Assembly (NCBI GenBank): GCA_965603285.1
Contig: CBFDCK010000028.1
Span: 1-28,056, forward strand
Origin: JAUWPO01 sp965603285
GTDB taxonomy: Bacteria; Chloroflexota; Anaerolineae; Anaerolineales; UBA4823
DNA: 28,056 nt
Direction of reading: 5' to 3'
In this document: piece by piece, positions 7,983-14,945 of the stretch
How positions within the stretch are numbered: the first letter of the stretch is position 1
How the letters are laid out: each line of letters opens with the position of its first letter
Program-made: the position numbers and the translations under genes
Notes under the pieces: model-generated
What the model was told of the DNA's origin: nothing
The model's database searches: none
What the model saw: the letters and a program-made list of their open reading frames with translations, nothing else

Positions 7983-8016
7983 AAAAACGTGAAACGCTCT
8001 CACGTTTCACGTTTTT
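7983..8016. terminator. Strong hairpin between gapA and pgk (bidirectional terminator or attenuator shape)
   Basis: A 13-bp perfect inverted repeat, AAAAACGTGAAAC and GTTTCACGTTTTT, encloses an 8-base loop. Because the arms end in A5 and T5, each strand has a T run at the 3' side. It lies 38 bases after the gapA stop and 17 bases before the pgk ATG. It could terminate part of the gapA transcripts, or protect or process the mRNA; an operator is an alternative. Confidence 0.6.
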
Positions 8017-8054
8017 AGTCAAGTATATTCTTTCTCCACTTTTATAAATCTTAA

Positions 8055-9077
8055 TTAAAGATCTTTCGCAATCAAAGCAGCAAGATCAGCAGTGCGTACA
8101 GAATAACCCCATTCATTGTCATACCAGGCAACGACCTTCACAAGTGTCCCTTCCCCGTCTCCAAGCACTGTCGTAAACTGCAGGTCAATGGAGGAGCTAT
8201 AACTATTGCCCTTATAATCCATGCTGACCAGCGGTTCATCAACAGCATCAAGTATGCCCTTCATAGACCCGGCAGCCGCATCCCTGTATGCTTGATGCAT
8301 CCTTTCTGTCGTTGTGGGGGTTTCCAATTCAACGGTTAAATCAACCAATGAAACCGTGGGAGTGGGTACTCGCAGCGCATATCCATCCACCTTGCCCGCA
8401 AGATCAGGGATAACTAATTTTAATGCACTAGCAGCTCCTGTAGTGGTTGGGATGATGCTCAATGCTGCTGCTCGGGCACGCCGTAGATCTGTATGGGGCA
8501 GGTCAAGTATCCTTTGATCATTTGTATATGAATGGATCGTCGTCATAAAACCGCGCTTGATCGTATACTCATCGTGGATCACTTTTACAGCGGGTGCCAG
8601 GCAGTTGGTAGTACATGACGCATTAGAGATCACATTGTATTTCTTAGGATCATACTGGTCATCATTGACGCCTAAAACTACCGTGAAAATATCTCCCTTA
8701 CCAGGAGCGGTGATTATGACCTTCTTAGCACCGCCTCCGATAATGTGTTTTTCAGCGTTTTCTTTTTTGCGGAAGAACCCGGTGCCCTCCACAACAATCT
8801 CGACACCCAAGTCGCTCCAGGGCAAATTTGCAGGGTCCAATTCACTGAACGCTTTTAGCGATTTGCCATTTACGACCAGTTCACCATCCCCTACTTCTAC
8901 AGTGCCTTCAAAGATACCATAGTTAGAGTCATATTTAAACAAATGAGCCATCGTTGCAAGATCACCTATGTCGTTAAATGCAACTACTTTTAACTCATTA
9001 GGATACTCATCCTGAATCGCTTTTAACACCTGCCGTCCAATGCGACCAAACCCGTTAATACCTACTTTTACTGTCAT
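8055..9077 (-). CDS. gapA: Glyceraldehyde-3-phosphate dehydrogenase, type I
   Basis: Oxidises glyceraldehyde 3-phosphate to 1,3-bisphosphoglycerate with NAD(P). The 340-residue protein begins with the Rossmann motif KVGINGFGRIGR (4-15), has AFNDIGD at the cofactor 2'-ribose site, the catalytic Cys155 in SNASCTTNCLAP, and His182 in TTIHSYTNDQ. The C-terminal WYDNEWGYS is intact. A strong GGAGG precedes the ATG by 6 bases. The leader from the yvcK stop is about 130 bases. Upstream yvcK is a carbon-metabolism gene, and pgk and tpiA follow, so this is a lower-glycolysis cluster. Confidence 0.97.
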   Translation of the reverse strand: MTVKVGINGFGRIGRQVLKAIQDEYPNELKVVAFNDIGDLATMAHLFKYDSNYGIFEGTVEVGDGELVVNGKSLKAFSELDPANLPWSDLGVEIVVEGTGFFRKKENAEKHIIGGGAKKVIITAPGKGDIFTVVLGVNDDQYDPKKYNVISNASCTTNCLAPAVKVIHDEYTIKRGFMTTIHSYTNDQRILDLPHTDLRRARAAALSIIPTTTGAASALKLVIPDLAGKVDGYALRVPTPTVSLVDLTVELETPTTTERMHQAYRDAAAGSMKGILDAVDEPLVSMDYKGNSYSSSIDLQFTTVLGDGEGTLVKVVAWYDNEWGYSVRTADLAALIAKDL

Positions 9078-9146
9078 GTATACCTCCGCGAAACACTTGT
9101 TAGTTTGATTATCGTCAGTGAGAAACTACTCTTTTAATATCCATGA

Positions 9147-9183
9147 ATAAAAATGATATAAACTGCGGTTTAAAGTTTTATAT
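9147..9183 (-). terminator. AT-rich candidate terminator after yvcK
   Basis: On the minus strand ATATAAAACT, a 9-base loop, then AGTTTATAT make an imperfect stem with one bulged A. It is followed by CATTTTTATT. It lies 28 bases after the yvcK stop, in the gapA leader. The stem is AT-rich and therefore weak. Confidence 0.35.
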
Positions 9184-9210
9184 GGAATTAATTAGAATCC
9201 CAACTATATA

Positions 9211-10539
9211 TTATACCAAAGGACCAGTACGATCTTGATATAAATCCATGATTACTTGAGCCAATTTCTTCGAATCATGACGCCATGGATGAAGTGGATC
9301 GATTATGTCGGCGCTATATGTGGCATACTTTTGATCCAATTCCGGTTCGGCAGCAACCCAATCTATGTTTTGAGGCAGTTTTCCCTCATTATTATTATTG
9401 ATTATCACAACATTAAATAAACCTTCATCAGCATGCTCTTCAATGGCATGTATATGATCACCGCAAGTGAATCCATCAGTCTCTCCTGGCTGAGTGGCAA
9501 CATTACAGATGTAGAATGTATGAGCCTTGCTGGCACGAATCGCTTCTGAAAAATCGGGTACAAGCAGATTCGGTAGGATACTTGTATACAAACTTCCCGG
9601 ACCAATTAAGATCAAATCAGCCGATAGGATTGCTTTTATCGCTTCTGGGAAAGCGGGAGGATTATTGGGCTCCAACCACACTCTCCGGACCTTGCCATTG
9701 CTTTTCGGAATCTGACTTTCTCCTTCAATACGATGCTCGCTGACCATATGTGGGAGCATTACATCAGCAACCAACTTCACGTTATTCAGCGTGGAAGGCA
9801 AAACGCGCCCATAGACCGCCAGGACTCTTCCCGATTCAGCTACTGCTTCCTCAACACTACCCGTTATTTCTGCTAGAGCAGTGATAAATAGATTGCCAAA
9901 AGAATGCCCATCTAATCCGGAATCACCATTTGGAAATCGGTACTGAAAGAGCTCTCCCAGGAGAGCTTCATCATTCGAAAGGGCAACCAGACAGTTGCGA
10001 ATGTCTCCTGGAGGTAAAATTCCCATATCACGGCGTAATCGTCCTGAAGATCCACCATCATCTGCGACTGTTACCACTGCAGTAATATTATGAGAAAATC
10101 CTTTCATGCCCCGCAGCATTGTGGACAGTCCATGACCCCCACCAATTGCGACAACACGAGGTCCACGTTCTTTCTGTCGGTGGGTTCGCAGTGTGTCGAC
10201 AAATCCGCGCCCTGGATGGATAAATGGCTTCATCAGTGACCGATTCAACTCGCGTATACCGATTATAATCAGCCCTAATCCCAATCCACCAAATATGACT
10301 GCTCGGAGTGGTCGAACCAGGGACTGAAGGGAGACTGCTGATAATAGTGGCAGCCACCATGTCTCCGGGGCGGTGCGGTAAACTTCTAATATTAGAACCG
10401 CTAGCCCTATCCCTATCAGTGTTGTTCCAAAAAGGATTACAATAATCCAGCGTTTTACACCAACGCCAGGAATAAACCAGAAAGTGTAATTTGGGATATT
10501 GCCGCGTAAGCGTTGGTACCAGCGTTTCTGTTCCTTCAT
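9211..10539 (-). CDS. yvcK: YvcK/CofD-like protein with N-terminal membrane extension
   Basis: The C-terminal 310 residues carry the YvcK signature: VVAIGGGHGLSTMLRG, VADDGGSSGRLR, PPGDIRNCL, DGHSFGNLF, and IGPGSLYTSILPNL. YvcK binds UDP-sugars and is needed in Bacillus for growth on gluconeogenic carbon and for cell shape. Here about 120 extra residues precede this core, with two hydrophobic segments (near residues 31-53 and 79-95 of the form starting at 10539), which would tether it to the membrane. Start: ATG 10539 gives 442 residues. An in-frame TTG at 10578 gives 455, but that TTG is the first three bases of a -35-like hexamer, so it is less likely. It is immediately upstream of gapA and divergent from recJ. 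Confidence 0.9.
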   Translation of the reverse strand: MKEQKRWYQRLRGNIPNYTFWFIPGVGVKRWIIVILFGTTLIGIGLAVLILEVYRTAPETWWLPLLSAVSLQSLVRPLRAVIFGGLGLGLIIIGIRELNRSLMKPFIHPGRGFVDTLRTHRQKERGPRVVAIGGGHGLSTMLRGMKGFSHNITAVVTVADDGGSSGRLRRDMGILPPGDIRNCLVALSNDEALLGELFQYRFPNGDSGLDGHSFGNLFITALAEITGSVEEAVAESGRVLAVYGRVLPSTLNNVKLVADVMLPHMVSEHRIEGESQIPKSNGKVRRVWLEPNNPPAFPEAIKAILSADLILIGPGSLYTSILPNLLVPDFSEAIRASKAHTFYICNVATQPGETDGFTCGDHIHAIEEHADEGLFNVVIINNNNEGKLPQNIDWVAAEPELDQKYATYSADIIDPLHPWRHDSKKLAQVIMDLYQDRTGPLV

Positions 10540-10549
10540 ACTTCCGGAG

Positions 10550-10578
10550 ATGATAGCAGTCTTTTTTTGTCTCGTCAA
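10550..10578 (-). promoter_or_regulatory. Candidate promoter of yvcK, near-leaderless
   Basis: The minus strand has TTGACG, a 17-base spacer and TATCAT. The -10 ends 10 bases before ATG 10539, so a start site 7 bases downstream would leave a leader of only about 3 bases. Five of six positions match consensus in both hexamers. Confidence 0.5.
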
Positions 10579-10607
10579 CGTGTAATCCAGGTTATCATTT
10601 TGGAAAA

Positions 10608-10647
10608 TTGGGCGGTTTTTATTATATGCTATACTCGTTGGAACGAG
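10608..10647 (+). promoter_or_regulatory. Candidate recJ promoter with an overlapping palindrome
   Basis: TTGGGC (10608-10613), a 16-base spacer and TATACT (10630-10635) form a plausible promoter for recJ. A perfect inverted repeat, CTCGTT-GG-AACGAG (10634-10647), begins inside the -10 and covers the likely start site. It could be an operator. The leader to the recJ ATG is about 80 bases. Confidence 0.4.
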
Positions 10648-10722
10648 CCCAAAAATGTTCTGTAATTCTCATATTCATTCGAAAATTTTTTCCCGTCTAT
10701 TACTTAATACAAGTGCATTTCT

Positions 10723-12444
10723 ATGTCAATGCTCACAAAACGTTGGATAATTGCTGAACCTATCCCATCCAATATTGAAAAAAACTTGGATGGATTTCAT
10801 CCAATTATGCGCCAATTGCTTTACAACAGGGGTTATACTTCACAAGACGATGCTCTCAGGTACGTGCAGGCTCAAATTCCTTTAAACACAGATGCATATG
10901 ATTTACTTGGGATCCCTCAAGCTGTTGAGAGGATTATCTGGGGAGTTAAAAATAAAGAACAAATAGCTATTTATGGTGATTACGACGTGGATGGTGTAAC
11001 CGCAACGGTATTATTATCTCATGCACTAAAATTTATGGGGGCGGATGTTATGGGTTATATCCCAAATCGCTTTAATGAAGGCTACGGGTTAAGCATTGAA
11101 GCGTTAAACAACCTACACGAAGGTGGTATACGGTTGGTGATCACAGTTGATTGTGGTATCCGTTCCCTGTTCGAGGTTGACCATGCACGACAGTTAGGTA
11201 TGGACTTGATTATCACGGATCATCATCAACCCAGTTCTGAACTACCTGCAGCGCATGCTATCATCAATCCCAAACAACCGCATGATCGATATCCAGAAAA
11301 AGATTTGGCTGGAGTAGGTCTGGCATATAAATTAATCGCCGCCATGAACAACCCTTCAACTTTAAAAATGGTGAAATCTCATATTGGATTGTCGCCCCCA
11401 TCCGAAGCCGACTACCTTGATCTGGTTACATTAGGGACAGTCGCCGACTTAGTTCCACTGGTTGGTGAAAACAGAGCCCTGGTCAGAGCTGGCTTGGAAT
11501 ATATGCGCTCACCTAGACGCCAGGGAATAATGGCATTGATCGGCGTCGCGGGAGTAAATATCAACAATATCACTGCTAGCACCATAGGTTATGTTCTCGG
11601 ACCTAGATTAAATGCCGCTGGCAGGCTCGATACAGCACTAACCTCCCTCAATCTACTTCTTAGTGAGGATATTTATGAGGCAGGTGTACTCGCCCAGCAG
11701 TTAGACAATCAAAATCGTGAACGCCAGAAACTCACTAAAGACATTCAATCTTCTGCTGAAGAAATTGTTATGGCGGAGGATCCTGATGCACTACTTTTGT
11801 TTGCGGCTCATCCCAATTTTAATAATGGTGTAATCGGATTAGCTGCTTCGCGCTTAACCGAACAGTATTACCGCCCCTCTATTGTTGCCACAAGAGGTGA
11901 TGAATTCACCCGCGGCTCCTGCCGTAGCATACCAGAATTTCATATAACTAACGCTCTAGATCAATGCTCCGATTTATTGGAGCGTCACGGTGGGCACTCT
12001 GCCGCTGCTGGATTCACAGTATCTAGTAAGCGTCTACCGGAACTCAAGGAACGAGTGAAAACGATTGCCGAAGTAGAGCTATCTCATTTGGACCTGCGCC
12101 CAACTATCAATGCAGATATTGAAGTCACTTTATCGGAATTGAAACCCGAACTTATTGAGCATCTAAACTTGCTCCAACCAACTGGTCAAAGCAATCCTCC
12201 AGCGCATTTCGTCTCTTATAATGTCAAGGTTATTAGAAGTCGACCCGTTGGTAGAGAAAATTCCCATCTCAAGCTTACCCTAACAGATGGCACTATCACA
12301 TTCGATGCTATCGCCTTCAGACAAGGTCACTGGTATGCACAAATGCCGGGTAGCATTGATGTCATTTACACTTTTGAAGTCAATGAGTATAACGGTCGCA
12401 GAACACTCCAATTAAACATCAAGGACTTGAAACCAGCAGTATGA
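10723..12444 (+). CDS. recJ: Single-stranded-DNA-specific exonuclease RecJ
   Basis: RecJ degrades single-stranded DNA 5' to 3' in recombination and mismatch or base-excision repair. The 573-residue protein has the DHH-family motifs: YGDYDVDGVTA (84-94), Asp143 in TVDCGI, TDHHQ (165-169), GLGTVADL-like LVTLGTVADLVPLV, GPRLNAAGRLD, and the DHHA1 motif RHGGHSAAAGFT. A C-terminal OB-type domain (about 460-573) completes the usual RecJ core. Length is normal. It is divergent from yvcK and converges with the family 2 glycosyltransferase 11 bases away. No clear Shine-Dalgarno precedes ATG 10723. Confidence 0.95.
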   Translation: MSMLTKRWIIAEPIPSNIEKNLDGFHPIMRQLLYNRGYTSQDDALRYVQAQIPLNTDAYDLLGIPQAVERIIWGVKNKEQIAIYGDYDVDGVTATVLLSHALKFMGADVMGYIPNRFNEGYGLSIEALNNLHEGGIRLVITVDCGIRSLFEVDHARQLGMDLIITDHHQPSSELPAAHAIINPKQPHDRYPEKDLAGVGLAYKLIAAMNNPSTLKMVKSHIGLSPPSEADYLDLVTLGTVADLVPLVGENRALVRAGLEYMRSPRRQGIMALIGVAGVNINNITASTIGYVLGPRLNAAGRLDTALTSLNLLLSEDIYEAGVLAQQLDNQNRERQKLTKDIQSSAEEIVMAEDPDALLLFAAHPNFNNGVIGLAASRLTEQYYRPSIVATRGDEFTRGSCRSIPEFHITNALDQCSDLLERHGGHSAAAGFTVSSKRLPELKERVKTIAEVELSHLDLRPTINADIEVTLSELKPELIEHLNLLQPTGQSNPPAHFVSYNVKVIRSRPVGRENSHLKLTLTDGTITFDAIAFRQGHWYAQMPGSIDVIYTFEVNEYNGRRTLQLNIKDLKPAV

Positions 12445-12455
12445 ATTAATCGGAA

Positions 12456-13139
12456 TCAATCCACAAAACGGTATTTAATTAGGGTCCAAACTGCCACAAC
12501 AGCATCTTTCAACTTGATTTTTTTTCCCTCATCGTAGTCACGTGGATTAAAGCAGATCGGGACTTCAAAAATTCGCACTTTTCGCTTCATGATTTTAGCT
12601 GTAAACTCAGGCTCAAAATCAAACCGACGAGCATGGATGGTCATATCACTAACAACGTCGCGACGGAAAACTTTATAACCGGTTTCCATATCCGTAAGTA
12701 TATTGTCGTACAGGATATTGGTCATCAAGGTTAGCATTTTATTTGCAACCATATGCCAGAACATTGTCGGTCGACGAGGTCCCCCTAGAAAACGGGAACC
12801 ATACACAACATCGGCGATTTCCTCCTCAATCGGTTTTAATAGTTCCGGGTAATCGCGCGGGTCATACTCGAGGTCAGCATCTTGGATTAAGATCACATCC
12901 CCTTCCGAATTCTTGATACCTGTTACAACTGCTGCACCTTTCCCCTGATTTTTCTCGTGATATACGATCCTAATAGGTCCAACCCCATCCATCTCCTGAA
13001 GGATTTCTCGAGTGCCATCAATGGAGCCATCATCTATTACAATTATTTCATCAACCATATCCATTGCCCGCACGCGAATCAAAATTTCGTTGATTGTGTT
13101 TTTTTCATTATAAACTGGGATAATTACACTAAGTGCCAT
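12456..13139 (-). CDS. Family 2 glycosyltransferase, DPM1-like
   Basis: The 227-residue protein is a single GT-A domain: VIIPVYNEKNTI (5-16), VIDDGSIDGT with the nucleotide-binding acids, QGKGAAV, the metal-binding QDADLEYDP (a D-x-D variant), YGSRFLGG, and the downstream TDMETGYKVFRRD and FDFEPEFTAKI. This pattern is typical of polyprenyl-phosphate mannosyl or glucosyl transferases without a membrane tail; no membrane helix follows the domain. It probably makes a lipid-linked sugar for envelope glycans, but acceptor and donor are inferred. ATG 13139 is chosen because the protein then starts with the first GT-A strand and a strong promoter lies directly upstream. The longer frame to 13175 would run through that promoter. 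Confidence 0.88.
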   Translation of the reverse strand: MALSVIIPVYNEKNTINEILIRVRAMDMVDEIIVIDDGSIDGTREILQEMDGVGPIRIVYHEKNQGKGAAVVTGIKNSEGDVILIQDADLEYDPRDYPELLKPIEEEIADVVYGSRFLGGPRRPTMFWHMVANKMLTLMTNILYDNILTDMETGYKVFRRDVVSDMTIHARRFDFEPEFTAKIMKRKVRIFEVPICFNPRDYDEGKKIKLKDAVVAVWTLIKYRFVD

Positions 13140-13146
13140 GTCCTGG

Positions 13147-13175
13147 ATTATACCTTGTACAGCTGGGTAGATCAA
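13147..13175 (-). promoter_or_regulatory. Promoter of the family 2 glycosyltransferase, apparently leaderless
   Basis: The minus strand has TTGATC, a 17-base spacer and a perfect TATAAT ending 7 bases before ATG 13139. Transcription would start at or next to the A of the start codon. No separate Shine-Dalgarno is needed or clearly present. Confidence 0.55.
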
Positions 13176-13180
13176 TCCAA

Positions 13181-13208
13181 TTAAGATAAAAACCCCTTGA
13201 GTTATAAT
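13181..13208 (+). promoter_or_regulatory. Candidate promoter of the glycerophosphodiesterase gene
   Basis: TTAAGA (13181-13186), a 16-base spacer and TATAAT (13203-13208) lie 25 bases before ATG 13234. It is back to back with the glycosyltransferase promoter; the two -35 hexamers are 5 bases apart. Confidence 0.5.
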
Positions 13209-13233
13209 CTCATTTATTATTCTTGTTACAGCA

Positions 13234-13989
13234 ATGCTCGATCAACTACCAAAACCAGCAATAATCGCCCACCGTGGTGCTAGCCTATACGCACCCGAAA
13301 ACACTCTCCCTGCCTTCAATCTTGCGATACTCCAGGGAGCTGACGCGATTGAGCTTGACGTGAAACTAAGTGCCGATGGACAGGTCGTTGTCATTCACGA
13401 CCAAACTATAAATCGCACTACAGGAGAACATGGTCGAGTGCGAGAGCTTTCTTTAGAAGTATTACAATCTCTAGATGCCGGCAGCCATTTCGATATAGCT
13501 TTTCAGGGAGCACAAATTCCTGCGCTTGTAGAAGTTTTGGACGATATCGGTCAGCGATCCATTCTCAATATTGAATTAACGAACTACGATAAAATCACCG
13601 ACGATCTACCTGGGAAAGTGGCTGATTTGATCAATAACCATAATCTAAAACATAGAATTTTATTCTCATCCTTTAATCCTATCGCCTTAGTTCGAATCTA
13701 CCGCTTGCTGCCTGAAGTCCCAATCGGTCTCCTGTCCCTACCGGGCAAAGGCGGCGCCTGGGCTCGTTCTTTTATCGGAAAACTAATACCTCACATCAGC
13801 TTACACTGTGAACAGAGTGATGTCACTTCAGAGCTAGTAAGCAGAACCCATGCAAAAGGGAAGAAATTATTCGTATATACCGTAAATCGAGAAGAAGATA
13901 TCTACTGTATGTTCACTATGGGTGTTGATGGGATTTTTACTGACGATCCAATCTTGGCAAAACAAATTTTCGGGGTTAGTAATTATTAA
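13234..13989 (+). CDS. Glycerophosphodiester phosphodiesterase
   Basis: Hydrolyses glycerophosphodiesters to glycerol 3-phosphate and an alcohol, in phospholipid turnover. The 251-residue protein has the GDPD TIM-barrel motifs: AHRGAS (12-17, catalytic His13), APENTLPAF, IELDVKLSADG (39-49, metal-binding Glu40 and Asp42) and VIHDQTINRTT (second catalytic His55). The C-terminal VYTVN and GVDGIFTDDP match the end of the barrel. There is no signal peptide, so it is cytosolic like UgpQ rather than the exported GlpQ. It leads a plus-strand run with the CoA-transferase-like and GH3 genes, though a promoter-like site lies between it and the next gene. Confidence 0.93.
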   Translation: MLDQLPKPAIIAHRGASLYAPENTLPAFNLAILQGADAIELDVKLSADGQVVVIHDQTINRTTGEHGRVRELSLEVLQSLDAGSHFDIAFQGAQIPALVEVLDDIGQRSILNIELTNYDKITDDLPGKVADLINNHNLKHRILFSSFNPIALVRIYRLLPEVPIGLLSLPGKGGAWARSFIGKLIPHISLHCEQSDVTSELVSRTHAKGKKLFVYTVNREEDIYCMFTMGVDGIFTDDPILAKQIFGVSNY

Positions 13990-13998
13990 TAATCAATG

Positions 13999-14024
13999 CG
14001 TCTTATCCAAAGACGTCTTATAAT
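13999..14024 (+). promoter_or_regulatory. Hairpin and -10 element before the CoA-transferase-like gene
   Basis: CGTCTT-ATCCA-AAGACG (13999-14015) is a 6-bp inverted repeat, directly followed by a second CTTATAAT with a perfect TATAAT (14019-14024). No good -35 is visible at 16-18 bases. The repeat could be an operator over the -35 zone or a weak transcript-end hairpin after the preceding gene. Confidence 0.3.
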
Positions 14025-14066
14025 GTGATATTCAGATTGATTATGTCAATTAGGACTTATAGCAAT

Positions 14067-14915
14067 ATGATGGAAATCACCCGCGACGAATACATGGCAA
14101 TCTGCATATCTCGTCAGGTTGTCAACGACGAGATTGTAGCTCAAGGTATTGCCACTCCATTGATTGCTGCTGCTTACTTGTTAGCACGACACACTCACGC
14201 ACCGAACCTCTACTTTGTGTCCGCAATAGGACAAGGCATATGTCGGCAGCCAGCACCGTTAAGCCTGACCAGAGTGGAGAGTCTTTGGCTGGACCACTCT
14301 CTGATAAACGTAGGATTTATACGTGCTGCTGCCGATATTCTGCCCTGCCTGCGTCCAAAAGAATTCTTCCGCCCGGCTCAAATCGATCCACATGGTAATT
14401 TCAATAATATTTCTTTTACCAAAGAATACAAGAAGCCCCATCTTCGTCTTCCTGGAACCGGTGGTATCCCTGATTTGACTCCGATTATGGATGATATATA
14501 TCTCTATGTCCCTCGCCTTTCGCGCCTAACTTTTGTACCTAAATTGGACTTTTTGTCCGGCTTGGGTCATAACCCCACTCGAAAATTTGGGGAAGGACCT
14601 AAGTATCTTGTCACAGATCTTGGAGAGTTTGACTTCAAAGGCGGTCAACCACTGCATAAATCACTTTTGCGCCTGACCACTTATAATCCTGGTGTGACCA
14701 TCACTCGTATAAAAGCTCGAACGGGTTTCGAATTTGAAATTTCTCCGGACGTCCATGAGAGCCCCACGCCCACGGAAGAAGAAATCCACTTACTTCGAGA
14801 AAAGATCGACCCATCAGGCATACGGAGACTGGGGTTGCTCAGCGGTACTACTCGCAGGCAATTGCTCCGAAAAATTGTCCAGGTTGAATCGCGCTCAAAT
14901 GACATTCTACATTAA
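14067..14915 (+). CDS. CoA-transferase family beta subunit-like protein (IpdB/GctB type), orphan
   Basis: The protein fits the beta subunit fold of class I CoA transferases: an opening with two helices and GIATPLIAAAYLLARHTHAPNL, then VTDLGEFDFKG, YNPGVTITRIKARTGFEFEI and PTEEEIHLLREKIDP near the C-terminus. The last part recalls IpdB, the steroid-ring hydrolase subunit, from memory. At the place where GctB carries its catalytic Glu54, this protein reads SAIGQG (52-57), with no Glu. Known family members work as an alpha-beta complex, but no alpha subunit gene lies nearby. Start: ATG 14067 (282 residues) has AGGA 11 bases upstream; ATG 14043 and GTG 14025 are in-frame alternatives without a site. 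It sits 30 bases before the GH3 gene. Confidence 0.75.
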   Translation: MMEITRDEYMAICISRQVVNDEIVAQGIATPLIAAAYLLARHTHAPNLYFVSAIGQGICRQPAPLSLTRVESLWLDHSLINVGFIRAAADILPCLRPKEFFRPAQIDPHGNFNNISFTKEYKKPHLRLPGTGGIPDLTPIMDDIYLYVPRLSRLTFVPKLDFLSGLGHNPTRKFGEGPKYLVTDLGEFDFKGGQPLHKSLLRLTTYNPGVTITRIKARTGFEFEISPDVHESPTPTEEEIHLLREKIDPSGIRRLGLLSGTTRRQLLRKIVQVESRSNDILH

Positions 14916-14945
14916 TGAGATTACAGGCATTCTACCGAAATTAAC

